Source: Pseudomonas mandelii
GTDB lineage: Bacteria; Pseudomonadota; Gammaproteobacteria; Pseudomonadales; Pseudomonadaceae
DNA: 64,000 nucleotides
Reading direction: 5' to 3'
NCBI RefSeq assembly: GCF_024138395.1
Contig: NZ_JAMYDU010000016.1
Span: 1-64,000 of the forward strand
The translations under genes were made by a program, and so were the position numbers. The notes beneath the pieces were generated by a model, which ran no database searches, was not told the DNA's origin, and saw only the letters and a program-made list of their open reading frames with translations. Positions 18,391 to 27,166 of this stretch are shown piece by piece; positions within the stretch are counted from its first letter, which is position 1, and every line of letters starts with the position of its first letter.

Positions 18391-19401
18391 TCAGCGGCGG
18401 CGCATCAGGCCGATGAAGAATAGGCCGCCAATCGCCGCGGTAGCGACGCCGATGGGCAAGTCTTCCGGGGCGATCAGGGTGCGTGCGGCCACATCCACCC
18501 AGACGAGGAACAGGCTGCCCAACAACACGCACACCGGCAGCAATCGCCGGTGTTCAGCCCCGACCAATCGCCGCGCAATGTGCGGCACCATCAACCCGAC
18601 AAACCCGATAGACCCACTGATCGACACCAACACCCCAGTCATCAACGAAGCAATCAAAAACACCCGCAACCGCACGGTGCGAGCATTGAGGCCGAGAGTC
18701 ACAGCCGTCTGCTCACCCGCCATCAACGCATTCAACGGCCGAGCCATCCCCAGCAACAACACCAACCCGAGCAACACACTCGCCGCTGGCACCGCGAGCA
18801 ATTCCCAACGCGCCAGCCCGAGCCCGCCAAGCATCCAGAACATCACCGCCGAACTGGCGCGATGGTCGCCAAGAAACAACAGCAAATTGGCGATCGCCAT
18901 CATCACGAACGACACCGCCACGCCGCACAACAGCAGCCGATCACTGTCCAGTCGCCCATTGCGATTGGCGATCATCAGCACGATCAACATGCTCAGCAGC
19001 GCGCCGATAAATGCCGCGATCGGCAAGGTCAGCAACCCGACAATCTCACCGACATGCAGCACCACGATCACCGCACCGAGGGTCGCGCCGGAGGTCACGC
19101 CCAACAAGTGCGGATCCGCCAGCGGATTGCGCGTCACCGCTTGCAGTACCGCGCCAATCAACGCCAGACCGGCGCCCACCAGCGCACCGAGCAACATGCG
19201 CGGTACGCGGATCAGCCAGACGATGTGTTCCTGGCCGGCAGTCCAGTCCGGCACACCGAAACCGAAAATCTTGTGCAGCAATATTCGCCACACCACTTCC
19301 ACCGGCACCCGCGCCGGGCCAAAGCCCAGCGACACCACGCACGACACCAGCAACAGCGCGCCGAGGGCGATCAGCAACAAGGCATAGCGACGATTGATCA
19401 T
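18391..19401 (-). CDS. FecCD-type ABC transporter permease
   Basis: This is a 336-residue inner-membrane permease with about ten hydrophobic helices, of the family that imports iron-siderophore complexes, haem or cobalamin. Family motifs include RVPRMLLGALVGAGLALIGAVLQ, TRNPLADPHLLGVTSGA and the late loop GFVGLMVPHIARRLVGAEHRRLLP. Its start overlaps the stop of the binding-protein gene by four bases. In P. aeruginosa a comparable ATPase, binding-protein and permease set (PA2912-PA2914) also lies beside cobK, which points to a conserved neighbourhood, but the substrate remains unknown. Confidence 0.92.
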   Translation of the reverse strand: MINRRYALLLIALGALLLVSCVVSLGFGPARVPVEVVWRILLHKIFGFGVPDWTAGQEHIVWLIRVPRMLLGALVGAGLALIGAVLQAVTRNPLADPHLLGVTSGATLGAVIVVLHVGEIVGLLTLPIAAFIGALLSMLIVLMIANRNGRLDSDRLLLCGVAVSFVMMAIANLLLFLGDHRASSAVMFWMLGGLGLARWELLAVPAASVLLGLVLLLGMARPLNALMAGEQTAVTLGLNARTVRLRVFLIASLMTGVLVSISGSIGFVGLMVPHIARRLVGAEHRRLLPVCVLLGSLFLVWVDVAARTLIAPEDLPIGVATAAIGGLFFIGLMRRR

Positions 19402-20345
19402 TCGCCGTGGAAACCCTTGGCCAAGGTTTCGACCGCCAGTACGTTGTCGATCCCGGGTGTGGCCTGCACATACGGAATGACGATGAAGCGCTGGTTCTTG
19501 ATCGCGTCCACCGATTGCAGCGCCTGATTGTTCAGCAGGAATTGTTCCTTCTGCTCGGCGGTGACTTCGCCGTAATCAACGATCACGATTATCTGAGGAT
19601 TACGCTCGACCACGTTCTCCCAATTCACCCGCGTCCAGCTCGCCTCGACGTCGTCGAGAATGTTGCGCCCGCCGGCAGCGTCGATCAGCGCTTGAGGCAT
19701 GCCGAGACGACCGGAAGTCATGGCCCGGTCTTCACCGCTGTCGTAGAGAAATACCCGAGGCTTGTCTGTCGGCAGATCCTTGCGGATGTCGGCGACTTGC
19801 GCCTGCATCTCGGCGATCACGGTGTTGGCGCGGTCCTGCACGTCGAAGATTTTCCCGAGGTTGCGCAGGTCGTTGTAAGTGTCTTCCAGGCTGGCCGGCG
19901 GGCGCTTCATCACGAAGGCGCACGACTCGGTGAGTTCGTAGACGTTGATCCCCAGTGGCTGCAGGGTTTGCGGCGTGAGATCACCGCCAACGCGCATGCC
20001 GTAATCCCAACCGGCGAAGAAGAAATCGACGTTGGCGTTGAGCAACGTTTCCACCGACGGGTACTTGGCAGCTAGCTCCGGAATGCCATCGAGGATGGTT
20101 TGCATCTGGGGCGTCACCGACTTCCAGCCCGTCACGCCGCTATACCCGGCCATCCGTGGTTTGAGACCGAGGGCGAGCATCATCTGGGTCATGTTGATGT
20201 CGTGGCTGACCGCGTGTTTCGGCGCTTGCTTGAAGGTGACTGCGCGGTTACAGCTCTGGACGGTCAGCGGGTAATGGGTGGCCTCGGCCAATGCTTGGGC
20301 ACTGCCCAGCAACAGAGCGACGCAAAGGAGGGAACGCAAAATCAT
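19398..20345 (-). CDS. Periplasmic binding protein, FecB/BtuF type
   Basis: This is a 315-residue periplasmic binding protein for the adjacent ABC importer. A signal peptide (LRSLLCVALLLGSAQALAEA) is followed by a type III periplasmic binding fold: RAVTFKQAPKHAVSHDINMTQMMLALGL near the start, AAKYPSVETLLNANVDFFFAGWDYG in the first lobe, and PQIIVIVDYGE in the second lobe. The ligand could be a siderophore, cobalamin or another metal chelate; the copper and cobalamin gene neighbours are suggestive only. It overlaps both neighbouring genes by four bases. Confidence 0.9.
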   Translation of the reverse strand: MILRSLLCVALLLGSAQALAEATHYPLTVQSCNRAVTFKQAPKHAVSHDINMTQMMLALGLKPRMAGYSGVTGWKSVTPQMQTILDGIPELAAKYPSVETLLNANVDFFFAGWDYGMRVGGDLTPQTLQPLGINVYELTESCAFVMKRPPASLEDTYNDLRNLGKIFDVQDRANTVIAEMQAQVADIRKDLPTDKPRVFLYDSGEDRAMTSGRLGMPQALIDAAGGRNILDDVEASWTRVNWENVVERNPQIIVIVDYGEVTAEQKEQFLLNNQALQSVDAIKNQRFIVIPYVQATPGIDNVLAVETLAKGFHGE

Positions 20346-21130
20346 GGTTGGGTTATCCAGGTGATTCGTGGGTAGCCGTGCAAGGGATGGTCATCGATCA
20401 GGGCGTCGACGCCGAACACGTTGTGCAAAAGTTGTGCGGTCAGGACTTCTTTGGGTGGGCCGCTGGCCACGATGCGGCCGTGATTGATCACGTATAGCCG
20501 ATCACAGAAGGCCGCCGCCAGATTGAGGTCGTGAATACTCGCCAACGTGCCGATCTGCAGACGCTTGACCAGTTGCAACAGCTCCAGCTGATATCGCGGG
20601 TCGAGGTGATTGGTCGGTTCGTCGAGGATCAGCAATTGCGGCTGCTGGGCCAGGGCGCGGGCGAGGATCACGCGCTGTTTTTCGCCGCCGGAAAGGGTGG
20701 CGAAGGCGTGGTCTTCGAAACCTTTGAGGCCGACCGATTCGAGTGCGTGGGTCGCGAGTTTTCGGTCTTCAAGGGTGTCGCCATCAAACAGCCCTTTGTG
20801 CGGTGTGCGACCCATGGCGACCACTTCCTCGACGGTCAGGCCGAAGGCGTCGGGGAATTCCTGCAACACCACCGCGATGCGTTGCGCGCACCAGCGTGAG
20901 GATTGCTTCCAGACGTTGTGATGGTCGAGTTTTACCTCACCGCTTTCCGGTTTGCTGAAACGATAGGCGCAACGCAACAGGCTGGTTTTGCCGCTGCCGT
21001 TGGGCCCGATCAACCCGACGAACTCCCCGGCGGCCACGTGCAGCGATGCATCACGCAGCTGGAACTGGTGATGACAATGGCCGTGGCCCAGGGGTGTCCA
21101 GGCGAGGTTCGTGAGGTTCAGCGAGATCAT
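20342..21130 (-). CDS. ABC transporter ATP-binding protein, FecE/BtuD type
   Basis: This is the ATPase of the importer, 262 residues. Walker A is LIGPNGSGKTSLLRCAYR, the signature is LSGGEKQRVILARALAQ and Walker B is LLILDEPTNHLD. It is the first gene of the three-gene transporter operon (ATPase, binding protein, permease). It is separated from the PepSY gene by 190 bases that contain a REPIN, so it may have its own promoter. I see no clear Fur box or cobalamin riboswitch upstream. Confidence 0.93.
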   Translation of the reverse strand: MISLNLTNLAWTPLGHGHCHHQFQLRDASLHVAAGEFVGLIGPNGSGKTSLLRCAYRFSKPESGEVKLDHHNVWKQSSRWCAQRIAVVLQEFPDAFGLTVEEVVAMGRTPHKGLFDGDTLEDRKLATHALESVGLKGFEDHAFATLSGGEKQRVILARALAQQPQLLILDEPTNHLDPRYQLELLQLVKRLQIGTLASIHDLNLAAAFCDRLYVINHGRIVASGPPKEVLTAQLLHNVFGVDALIDDHPLHGYPRITWITQP

Positions 21131-21167
21131 GCGTTTCTCTTGGGGTTTTTGGTGCGGCTGATGACGC

Positions 21168-21253
21168 CTTCGCGGGCAAGCCTCGCTCCTACAGGTTTGG
21201 AGTGTGCCGCGAAACGCCGCATGATCTGTAGGAGCGAGGCTTGCCCGCGAAGA
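21168..21253. repeat. REPIN (gcgaggcttgcccgcgaa class)
   Basis: Inverted arms cttcgcgggcaagcctcgct and reverse complement flank a ~37-base spacer. It separates the copper cluster from the ABC importer operon. Confidence 0.92.
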
Positions 21254-21320
21254 GGCCCTATGCTTCAGAGATAAGCGTCAGAAGTCTATAGATCCCTCTA
21301 AAACGCGCATCTCGTCTGCT

Positions 21321-22700
21321 TCATGATGAAGGTGAGGCCGATTCAGCTTGCCGATTGAATCGAGACAGCAGCACCCGATCCAGTACCCACACGATCACCA
21401 GCGAAGCCCCCACCAACGGAAAAATCACCGCCAGCCCGAACATGATAACCATCGCGGTTTTCCATTTTGGCAGGTCGTGGCGCAACGGCGGCACACCGAA
21501 TTTGCCCTGTGGCCGGCGCTTCCACCAGATCACCACACCGCTGACGGCGCTGAGCAAAATCATCAGGCAGATCAGCAGCACGATGATCTGATTGAACGGG
21601 CCGAACATCTTGCCTTCGTGCAGCATCACGCCGACTTCCGTGGCGCGGGCGACGTTGCTGTAATGCTGCCAGCGCACGTCGGCGAGGACGTCGCCGGTGT
21701 ATTGGTCGACATGCAGGGTGGCGTCGTTGCGCGGGTCGTCGGCGAACACCGCGATGGTGAACACTCCGGTGGCCGTGGTGGGGAAAGTGATGCTGTAGCC
21801 GGGCTCGACCTTGCGCTGCACGGCGATGTTTTGCACGTCTTGCAGGCTGATGGTCGGCGCTGCCGGGCCGGCTTGCGTGCTGGCGTGAGCCATGTGTTCG
21901 GCGTGATCGCCGGACATCGGCATCGGCGTGTTTTCCATGGCCCACGGCACAGTCTGGCGTGTGGCGCTGTTGAGGCTGCGGGCCTCGACGTCGGACTTCG
22001 GCACGTCATTCCACATGGCTGTCGGGAAGCGGTTCCAGAGGTCGGCGTATTGCTTGCCCCAGACGCCGGTCCAGGTCATGCCGCTGAGCAGCATCACCAG
22101 CAGCAATGCCGCGCCCCAGAACCCGGTCACCGCGTGCAGGTCACGCCAGAGCACTCGACCGCGACTGTTCAGGCGTGGCCAGAGAATCCCGGCTGCCTGG
22201 CCTCGCGGCCACCACAAAAACACGCCGGAAACCACCAGCACGACGCCCCAACCGGCAGCCAGTTCGACCAGTCGATCGCCGACAGTGCCGATCATCAATT
22301 CGCCGTGGATCGAGCGCGCGAGCGCTTGCAGATTCTTCTTGGCGTCTTGCTCGCCAAGGATGTCGCCGTGGTACGGATCGATGAACACGTTAAGTTCATG
22401 ACCTTCATTGATCACCACAAATTGCGCACTGCGTTCGGCGTTCACCGGCGGCAGGTACTGTTTGATCTGGCCTTGTGGGTACGCCTCTTTTACGCGTTTG
22501 AGCAGGTCGTCGGCGGAGACTTTGTGATGAGCGGCCGGGACGTTCAGCAGGCTGCCGTACATCAACGGATCGAGTTGTGGTTTGAACAGGTAGATGATGC
22601 CGGTCAGGGCCAGCATCACCATGAAGGGCGCGACGAACAGGCCGGCATAGAAATGCCAGCGCCAGGCCAGGTTGTAGAAATTCGGTTTGGGCTGTTGCAT
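21321..22700 (-). CDS. PepSY-associated transmembrane protein in copper cluster
   Basis: This is a 459-residue inner-membrane protein of the PepSY_TM (PiuB-like) family. The N-terminal helix has the family form AWRWHFYAGLFVAPFMVMLALTG. Further membrane segments lie near residues 145-165, 190-210, 370-395 and 420-445, with large periplasmic loops. One loop is rich in methionine and histidine (MENTPMPMSGDHAEHMAHAS), a likely metal-binding site. Members of this family next to TonB receptors are thought to act in metal reduction or release. Here it directly follows the copper receptor gene oprC, so a role in copper handling is inferred. Confidence 0.88.
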   Translation of the reverse strand: MQQPKPNFYNLAWRWHFYAGLFVAPFMVMLALTGIIYLFKPQLDPLMYGSLLNVPAAHHKVSADDLLKRVKEAYPQGQIKQYLPPVNAERSAQFVVINEGHELNVFIDPYHGDILGEQDAKKNLQALARSIHGELMIGTVGDRLVELAAGWGVVLVVSGVFLWWPRGQAAGILWPRLNSRGRVLWRDLHAVTGFWGAALLLVMLLSGMTWTGVWGKQYADLWNRFPTAMWNDVPKSDVEARSLNSATRQTVPWAMENTPMPMSGDHAEHMAHASTQAGPAAPTISLQDVQNIAVQRKVEPGYSITFPTTATGVFTIAVFADDPRNDATLHVDQYTGDVLADVRWQHYSNVARATEVGVMLHEGKMFGPFNQIIVLLICLMILLSAVSGVVIWWKRRPQGKFGVPPLRHDLPKWKTAMVIMFGLAVIFPLVGASLVIVWVLDRVLLSRFNRQAESASPSS

Positions 22701-22758
22701 TTGTGTGCTCCGCTAGGCTTGGGTCTTTTGTTGTTATCTGGTGACTGCTGCGCAGTCA

Positions 22759-22843
22759 TTCGCGGGCAAGCCTCGCTCCTACAGGGATCGCGTCGTTTCA
22801 TTGAGCGACACAAAACCTGTAGGAGCGAGGCTTGCCCGCGAAG
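22759..22843. repeat. REPIN (gcgaggcttgcccgcgaa class)
   Basis: Inverted arms ttcgcgggcaagcctcgctc and reverse complement between oprC and the PepSY gene, ending three bases before the oprC stop codon. Confidence 0.92.
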
Positions 22844-22846
22844 CTT

Positions 22847-24964
22847 TTAGAAGCTCATATCCACCTTGGTCCAGAGCGTGCGCCCCGGTTCGTTGATGGC
22901 TTGCGGGTCATTGGCCGGGAAGCCGAAACCGGCGTTGCCGGCCAGGTTCAAGTGTTCTGCGTAGGCCTTGCCGAACAAATTGTCGACGCCACTGCTGACC
23001 TTCCAGTGCTTGTTGATCCGGTACGCGCCGTTGAGCGAGAACACGCCAAAGCCCGAGCTCGTGTCGAAGTCTTTGCCGACCACGTTGCCCTTGTTCTGGT
23101 CGATGCGGTTCTGCGCCGCAACCACGCGCCACAAGGCGCCAGCGCTCCAGTTGTCTTCGCTGTAGGTCAGGCCGAAACGTGCATCCAGCGGTGGCATCTG
23201 CGGCAGCGCGCTGCCGTCGCTGTTGTTCTTGCCCCAGGCGTAGGCCAGGGTCGCGTCGGCCTTCCAGTTGGCCGTCAACTTGTAGGCAGCACCGAGTTCG
23301 CCGCCCATGATTCGCGCGTCGATGTTTTCGGCCTGCGAAGTCATGCCCATCATCCCCGGCGTGTAGTTGAACAGAATGTAATCGCGCACCTGCCCGACGT
23401 AACCCGAGGCCCAGGCTTCGAGGTCTTCGGTCTTGTATTGCAGGCCGAAGTCGAGCTGGGTGGTTTTCTCCGGCTTGATCGAGTCGAAGGCATTCACCGA
23501 ACCGGCGGGGCCGGACTTGGGCGAAAACAACTCCCAGTAATCCGGGAAACGTTGGGAGTGACCGAGGCCCGCATACAGCGTGGTCGGGCTGTCAGCCAGG
23601 TCATGTTCGTAACGGACGAAACCGCTCGGCAAGGTGTCGGCGCGAGTGTCATCGGCCGTCGGGTTCGGGCGGGCCATCATCCCGGAGCCGATGGTCTGCC
23701 GATAATCCTTGGCCGACGCGCGATCCAGTCGTGCACCGGTGATCAGCCGATCACGGTCGGCTGCGTACCAGGTCAGTTCGCTGAACACGCCGTAGTTGTG
23801 GAAGTCGGCGTCCTTGTTGCGCGGCACATCCTTGTAGGCGTCGACGCCCATGGCGCTGCGTTGGCGGTGTTCGTTGGTTTGCGCATCCAGGCCACTGATC
23901 AGTTGCACATCGGCCCAGCGCCAGGTGGCTTTGATTCGCGCGCCGAGGGTCCGGCGGTCGACGTTGGAGGCCATGGGGCCGGCCATCATTCCGATGCCGG
24001 ACGGCGTGCGCAGGGTGTAGTTGTCCATCACGTGGTCGGCGTAGTTGTAGTAGACCTGCGCCTCGACCTTATCCAGTACCTCACCGATGTTCGACTGCTC
24101 GAAGCGCAAACCAAGGCTTTCGCGCAGGAACTGCGAACCGTCCATGCCGCGCCCGGCATAACGGGCTTCGCCATCGCCCTTGCCGGCGGTCAGTTCCAGC
24201 AGGGTGTCGGCGCTCGGGGTCCAGCCGACAGCGACGTCACCGTTCCACTTGTCATAGCGCGAGGGCACGGTGTCGTTGTTGCCATCCTTGTAGTCGTCGG
24301 AATGCGCGGTGTTGCCGATCACGCGCACGTAGCCCAGCGGCCCACCGGCAGCGGCATCCACTACCTTGTCGAAGCGCCCGTTGGAACCGGCCAGAACGCT
24401 GGCGTTCACCCGGGTGCCGAGTTCACCGAAGCTCTCCGGCTCACGGTCGAACAGGACGGTGCCGGCCGATGCGCCGGGGCCCCAAAGCACGGTTTGCGGG
24501 CCTTTGATGACGGTGAGTTTGTCGTAGGTTTCCGGGGAAATGTACGAAGTCGGCGCGTCCATGCGGCCGGGGCAGGCGCCGAGCATCATGCTGCCGTTGG
24601 TGAGAATATTCAGGCGCGAGCCGAACATCCCGCGTAGCACCGGATCGCCGTTGGTGCCGCCGTTGCGCACCAGCGCGAAGCCGGGGATGGTTTTCAGATA
24701 ATCGCCACCGTCGCTGGCCGGCACCGGTTGGCGTGGGTCCTTGGGGTTGGTGACGATGGTCAGCGGCGAACTCGGCGCAATGGCGGTGATTACCGTCGGG
24801 CTCAGTTCTTCGGTGTGGTCGGCGTGTTCATCGGCCAGCACCATCGGTGTCAGCAACAAGCCGCAAAGAACGGCGGTGGCGTGCCTGAAACGAACGCGAG
24901 ATTCGTTCAGGGCAAAAGAAGCCTGGGCAGCGCCCAAACGTGTGTCAGCAGAAAACCTGGACAT
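22847..24964 (-). CDS. oprC: TonB-dependent copper receptor OprC
   Basis: This is an outer-membrane copper receptor of the OprC/NosA family, 705 residues with the start I chose. The plug follows a signal peptide (AVLCGLLLTPMVLADEHADH), and the C-terminus ends in phenylalanine (WTKVDMSF) like other barrels. The copper site of P. aeruginosa OprC, a CxxxM plus HxM motif at C143, M147, H323 and M325, is present as C131, M135, H311 and M313, all shifted by the same 12 residues. I prefer the ATG at 24964 because it has a GGAAA before it; an ATG at 24976 adds four residues. It sits between a copper chaperone block and a PepSY protein in one minus-strand cluster. Confidence 0.95.
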   Translation of the reverse strand: MSRFSADTRLGAAQASFALNESRVRFRHATAVLCGLLLTPMVLADEHADHTEELSPTVITAIAPSSPLTIVTNPKDPRQPVPASDGGDYLKTIPGFALVRNGGTNGDPVLRGMFGSRLNILTNGSMMLGACPGRMDAPTSYISPETYDKLTVIKGPQTVLWGPGASAGTVLFDREPESFGELGTRVNASVLAGSNGRFDKVVDAAAGGPLGYVRVIGNTAHSDDYKDGNNDTVPSRYDKWNGDVAVGWTPSADTLLELTAGKGDGEARYAGRGMDGSQFLRESLGLRFEQSNIGEVLDKVEAQVYYNYADHVMDNYTLRTPSGIGMMAGPMASNVDRRTLGARIKATWRWADVQLISGLDAQTNEHRQRSAMGVDAYKDVPRNKDADFHNYGVFSELTWYAADRDRLITGARLDRASAKDYRQTIGSGMMARPNPTADDTRADTLPSGFVRYEHDLADSPTTLYAGLGHSQRFPDYWELFSPKSGPAGSVNAFDSIKPEKTTQLDFGLQYKTEDLEAWASGYVGQVRDYILFNYTPGMMGMTSQAENIDARIMGGELGAAYKLTANWKADATLAYAWGKNNSDGSALPQMPPLDARFGLTYSEDNWSAGALWRVVAAQNRIDQNKGNVVGKDFDTSSGFGVFSLNGAYRINKHWKVSSGVDNLFGKAYAEHLNLAGNAGFGFPANDPQAINEPGRTLWTKVDMSF

Positions 24965-25017
24965 GACAATTTCCATCGAACAGTCGTAAACGACACGGCC
25001 GGCAGCCGACACAATCC

Positions 25018-25109
25018 CTGTGGGAGCGGGCTTGCTCGCGAAAGCGGTGTGCCAGACGACATTAATGTTGACTGACACTCCCTCTTCGCGAGCAAGCCGT
25101 TCCCACAGG
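25018..25109. repeat. REPIN (gtgggagcgggcttgctcgcgaa class)
   Basis: Inverted arms ctgtgggagcgggcttgctc and a reverse complement with small changes (cgttcccacag) surround a ~45-base spacer. It lies between the DUF2946 gene and oprC. Confidence 0.88.
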
Positions 25110-25154
25110 TTGCTTTGGCTGTCTTGCGGACCGTGTGAAATCGGAGGCGGGTGT

Positions 25155-25598
25155 TTACGCGACGATAGGCGGGGCGCGGGTGCGGGCTCCGGGGAAGAAG
25201 GTTTGCCGGGCGTGGCCCAGGCGGGTCGAGGGAGTGCTGAAAGTGGTTGTCTGTGGACTGTCGAAGGCGACGAAGGACTGACCGCCAGTGAGCGCCGGGC
25301 AATTGAACAGCAGGCTGCAATAGCCGCATTTTTCCCAGAGTGCGTGATGGTCGGCTTTGGGCGGACAGTGCTCAGCGGGTGATTGCGCGCCATGCTCCAT
25401 GGCCGACATGTCCATGCTCATGGGCATCGACATGCTCATGCTCATGGACATCGAGGCGCGCGAATCCATCGGCATCGACTGAGAAATCAGCGGGCCGATA
25501 AAGATCATCAGCATGGCGAACAGGCTGATCCAGCTGCCGCGAGTGAGGCTCATTGGCTGACGGCGGTGCACGGATAACCTGCTGCCGAGCGGGCGCAT
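25155..25598 (-). CDS. DUF2946 domain protein with Met-Ser repeat
   Basis: This is a small protein of about 147 residues resembling the DUF2946 family, which often accompanies copper genes. It has an N-terminal hydrophobic segment (WISLFAMLMIFIGPLIS) and then a run of alternating Met and Ser residues (SMSMSMSMPMSMDMSAM). A cysteine motif EKCGYCSLLFNC follows. The Met-rich run and the cysteines suggest binding of Cu(I). The start is uncertain: TTG 25610, ATG 25598 and ATG 25553 are possible and none has a strong ribosome binding site. It lies 21 bases after the PCuAC gene. Confidence 0.7.
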   Translation of the reverse strand: MRPLGSRLSVHRRQPMSLTRGSWISLFAMLMIFIGPLISQSMPMDSRASMSMSMSMSMPMSMDMSAMEHGAQSPAEHCPPKADHHALWEKCGYCSLLFNCPALTGGQSFVAFDSPQTTTFSTPSTRLGHARQTFFPGARTRAPPIVA

Positions 25599-25619
25599 GG
25601 GCGTTTTCAACGTGGACGA

Positions 25620-26099
25620 TTACTGAGCGTGCATGTGCTCTTGCTGGCCACCGGGTGCTTTTTTCTGCACCGCGACGTCGACCGTCACATCACCAGCCTT
25701 CTCGAAATGCATCGTCAGCGGGAAGCGCTTGCCGTCGCTCAACAGGCTGCGGTCTTTCAGCTCCAGCAGCATCACGTGATACGCCATCGGCGCGAACGTG
25801 ACTTCGCCGCCAGCCGGAATCTCGACGCTAGGCACTTGCTGCATTTTCATCAGATCGTTTTGCATCACGTGCTCGTGCAGCTGGGCAACGCCTGCGATCG
25901 GCGAGTCGACGCTCAGCAGCCGATCAGCCGTTTTGCCGCTGTTGTGAATCACGAAATACGCCGCGACGGTGGGCGCGTTGGGCGGTAACTCCTGCGACCA
26001 CGGATGGGCGATCTCAAGCTCGCCAGCCTTGTATTCGTGAGCATTGGCAAAACAGGCAGGCAGCAGCAATGCAGCCAAAACGATGATTTTGTTCAACAT
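25620..26099 (-). CDS. Copper chaperone PCu(A)C family protein
   Basis: This is a 159-residue periplasmic copper chaperone. A signal peptide (IIVLAALLLPACFANAHEYK) precedes the PCuAC domain. The Cu(I) ligands of the family, H(M)X10MX21HXM, are visible as LHEHVMQNDLMKMQQVPSVE and AYHVM. A Met/His tail (QQEHMHAQ) may bind additional copper. Such proteins deliver copper to cytochrome oxidase or hold it in the periplasm. It lies in the copper cluster upstream of oprC. Confidence 0.92.
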   Translation of the reverse strand: MLNKIIVLAALLLPACFANAHEYKAGELEIAHPWSQELPPNAPTVAAYFVIHNSGKTADRLLSVDSPIAGVAQLHEHVMQNDLMKMQQVPSVEIPAGGEVTFAPMAYHVMLLELKDRSLLSDGKRFPLTMHFEKAGDVTVDVAVQKKAPGGQQEHMHAQ

Positions 26100-26147
26100 G
26101 GCAGTTCTCCAGAACGATTCAAAACGCAGGTCAATTGCGAGAAGGAA

Positions 26148-26546
26148 TCACACCAGAGGGGACGCGCGGGGGTTGAGACTCGGCCATTGCTGGCGCGGTG
26201 TCGGCGTATCGAGTGAGGCGGGGGGCAGGCTTCGATTGGCATCGAAACGCGCGAAATACAGCTGCGGCACATGCCCCGGCAACGCCACCAATGGCGCGGA
26301 GCCCGAGCAGCACCAGCAATGCTGCATGTTGGAATGATCGTCGCTCTGCGGGGCTTTCTGCTCGATATCGCCCAGGGAAATCGCCACCAGCTTCGTGCCG
26401 CTGGAAGAGCAGAAACTGCCCCACAACAACTGTTCGGCTGGCGATTTCGCCGTCTGCGCCATCGCTCCGGACATCGGCATGGCGAGCATGTTGAACAGCA
26501 CTGCAAAGCAGGCGATCCAGGCAAATGCGAGCCGTTGTCGGGACAT
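26148..26546 (-). CDS. DUF2946 domain protein
   Basis: This is a 132-residue secreted or membrane-anchored protein of the DUF2946 family. The N-terminus is hydrophobic (RLAFAWIACFAVLFNMLAMPM). A cysteine cluster QHCWCCSGSAPL and the proline-rich tail are typical. It opens the copper cluster and is probably co-transcribed with the PCuAC gene, 48 bases downstream. It is a diverged relative of the DUF2946 protein at 25155; function unknown, probably periplasmic metal handling. Confidence 0.78.
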   Translation of the reverse strand: MSRQRLAFAWIACFAVLFNMLAMPMSGAMAQTAKSPAEQLLWGSFCSSSGTKLVAISLGDIEQKAPQSDDHSNMQHCWCCSGSAPLVALPGHVPQLYFARFDANRSLPPASLDTPTPRQQWPSLNPRASPLV

Positions 26547-26594
26547 GAGGGCAGATCCGGTTGAGTGAGCATCAGGCGCGGCTATTTAGCCTGA

Positions 26595-26906
26595 TCAGGG
26601 ACGATAAGTAAAAAGGCCGCGTGCGGTGTGGTGTCGCAGTGCGTCAGTCAGTATGTCGAGTAGCCGACGTGCGAGCTCAGCCTCGCCGTTTTGAAAGAGT
26701 GTAGCGACTTCGATTCTTAATGCCTGAGCGAATTGAGGGTCAATTTGGATTCTTGCCCGAATTGTGTGTTTGACATCTCTGAGCGCCACACGATTGAAAC
26801 TCCCATCGCCTGGGTCTTCCTCTTCGCAGGCCTTGATGAAATTCCACATGTCGGCAGGTGCCAGGAGAAACTCAGTGATATCGAAGCGTGTGAATTTTTC
26901 AGTCAT
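26595..26906 (-). CDS. Small protein with antidote-like N-terminus, no HTH seen
   Basis: This is a 103-residue protein starting MTEKFTRFDITEFLLAPADM. The first ~45 residues (FDITEFL, then KACEEEDPGDG and VALRDVKHT) look like addiction-module antidotes of the HigA-like type. The second half does not show the helix-turn-helix expected there; instead it reads IDPQFAQALRIEVATLFQNG and ARRLLDILTDALRHH. No toxin gene is adjacent. It may be a remnant or a recombined orphan antitoxin. The shorter start at 26906 is preferred because the upstream extension has no family match. Confidence 0.6.
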   Translation of the reverse strand: MTEKFTRFDITEFLLAPADMWNFIKACEEEDPGDGSFNRVALRDVKHTIRARIQIDPQFAQALRIEVATLFQNGEAELARRLLDILTDALRHHTARGLFTYRP

Positions 26907-27031
26907 TCGGCATTCCTCGCTACATTCGTGGAGCTCCGAAATATAGGGGTGGGGGTATGAGCCCACAAGTCAGCCGATTTGGATAATGTTGTGCGTGAGG
27001 TCCGATGGATATGTAGGGCGTTGCACATTTT

Positions 27032-27166
27032 CTGTAGCAGCTGGCGAAGCCTGCGTTCGGCTGCGCAGCAGTCGTAAAATCAAACACCACAATCCATCAG
27101 GTTGACCGTAATGGAGGGAATCACGACTGCTGCGCAGCCGAACGCAGGCTTCGCCAGCTGCTACAG
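27032..27166. repeat. Long REPIN (tgtagcagctggcgaagcc class)
   Basis: Two arms of about 45 bases (ctgtagcagctggcgaagcc and reverse complement) form a long perfect stem around a ~45-base spacer. A second copy is at 63666-63798. The right arm overlaps the 3' end of cobK and supplies its stop codon (the TAG complement at 27161-27163). Confidence 0.92.

Noticed and set aside
22832..24637. Long plus-strand open frame opposite oprC
   Set aside because: It has no recognisable motif and mirrors the codons of oprC, which has full domain and ligand evidence. GC-rich DNA produces such frames.
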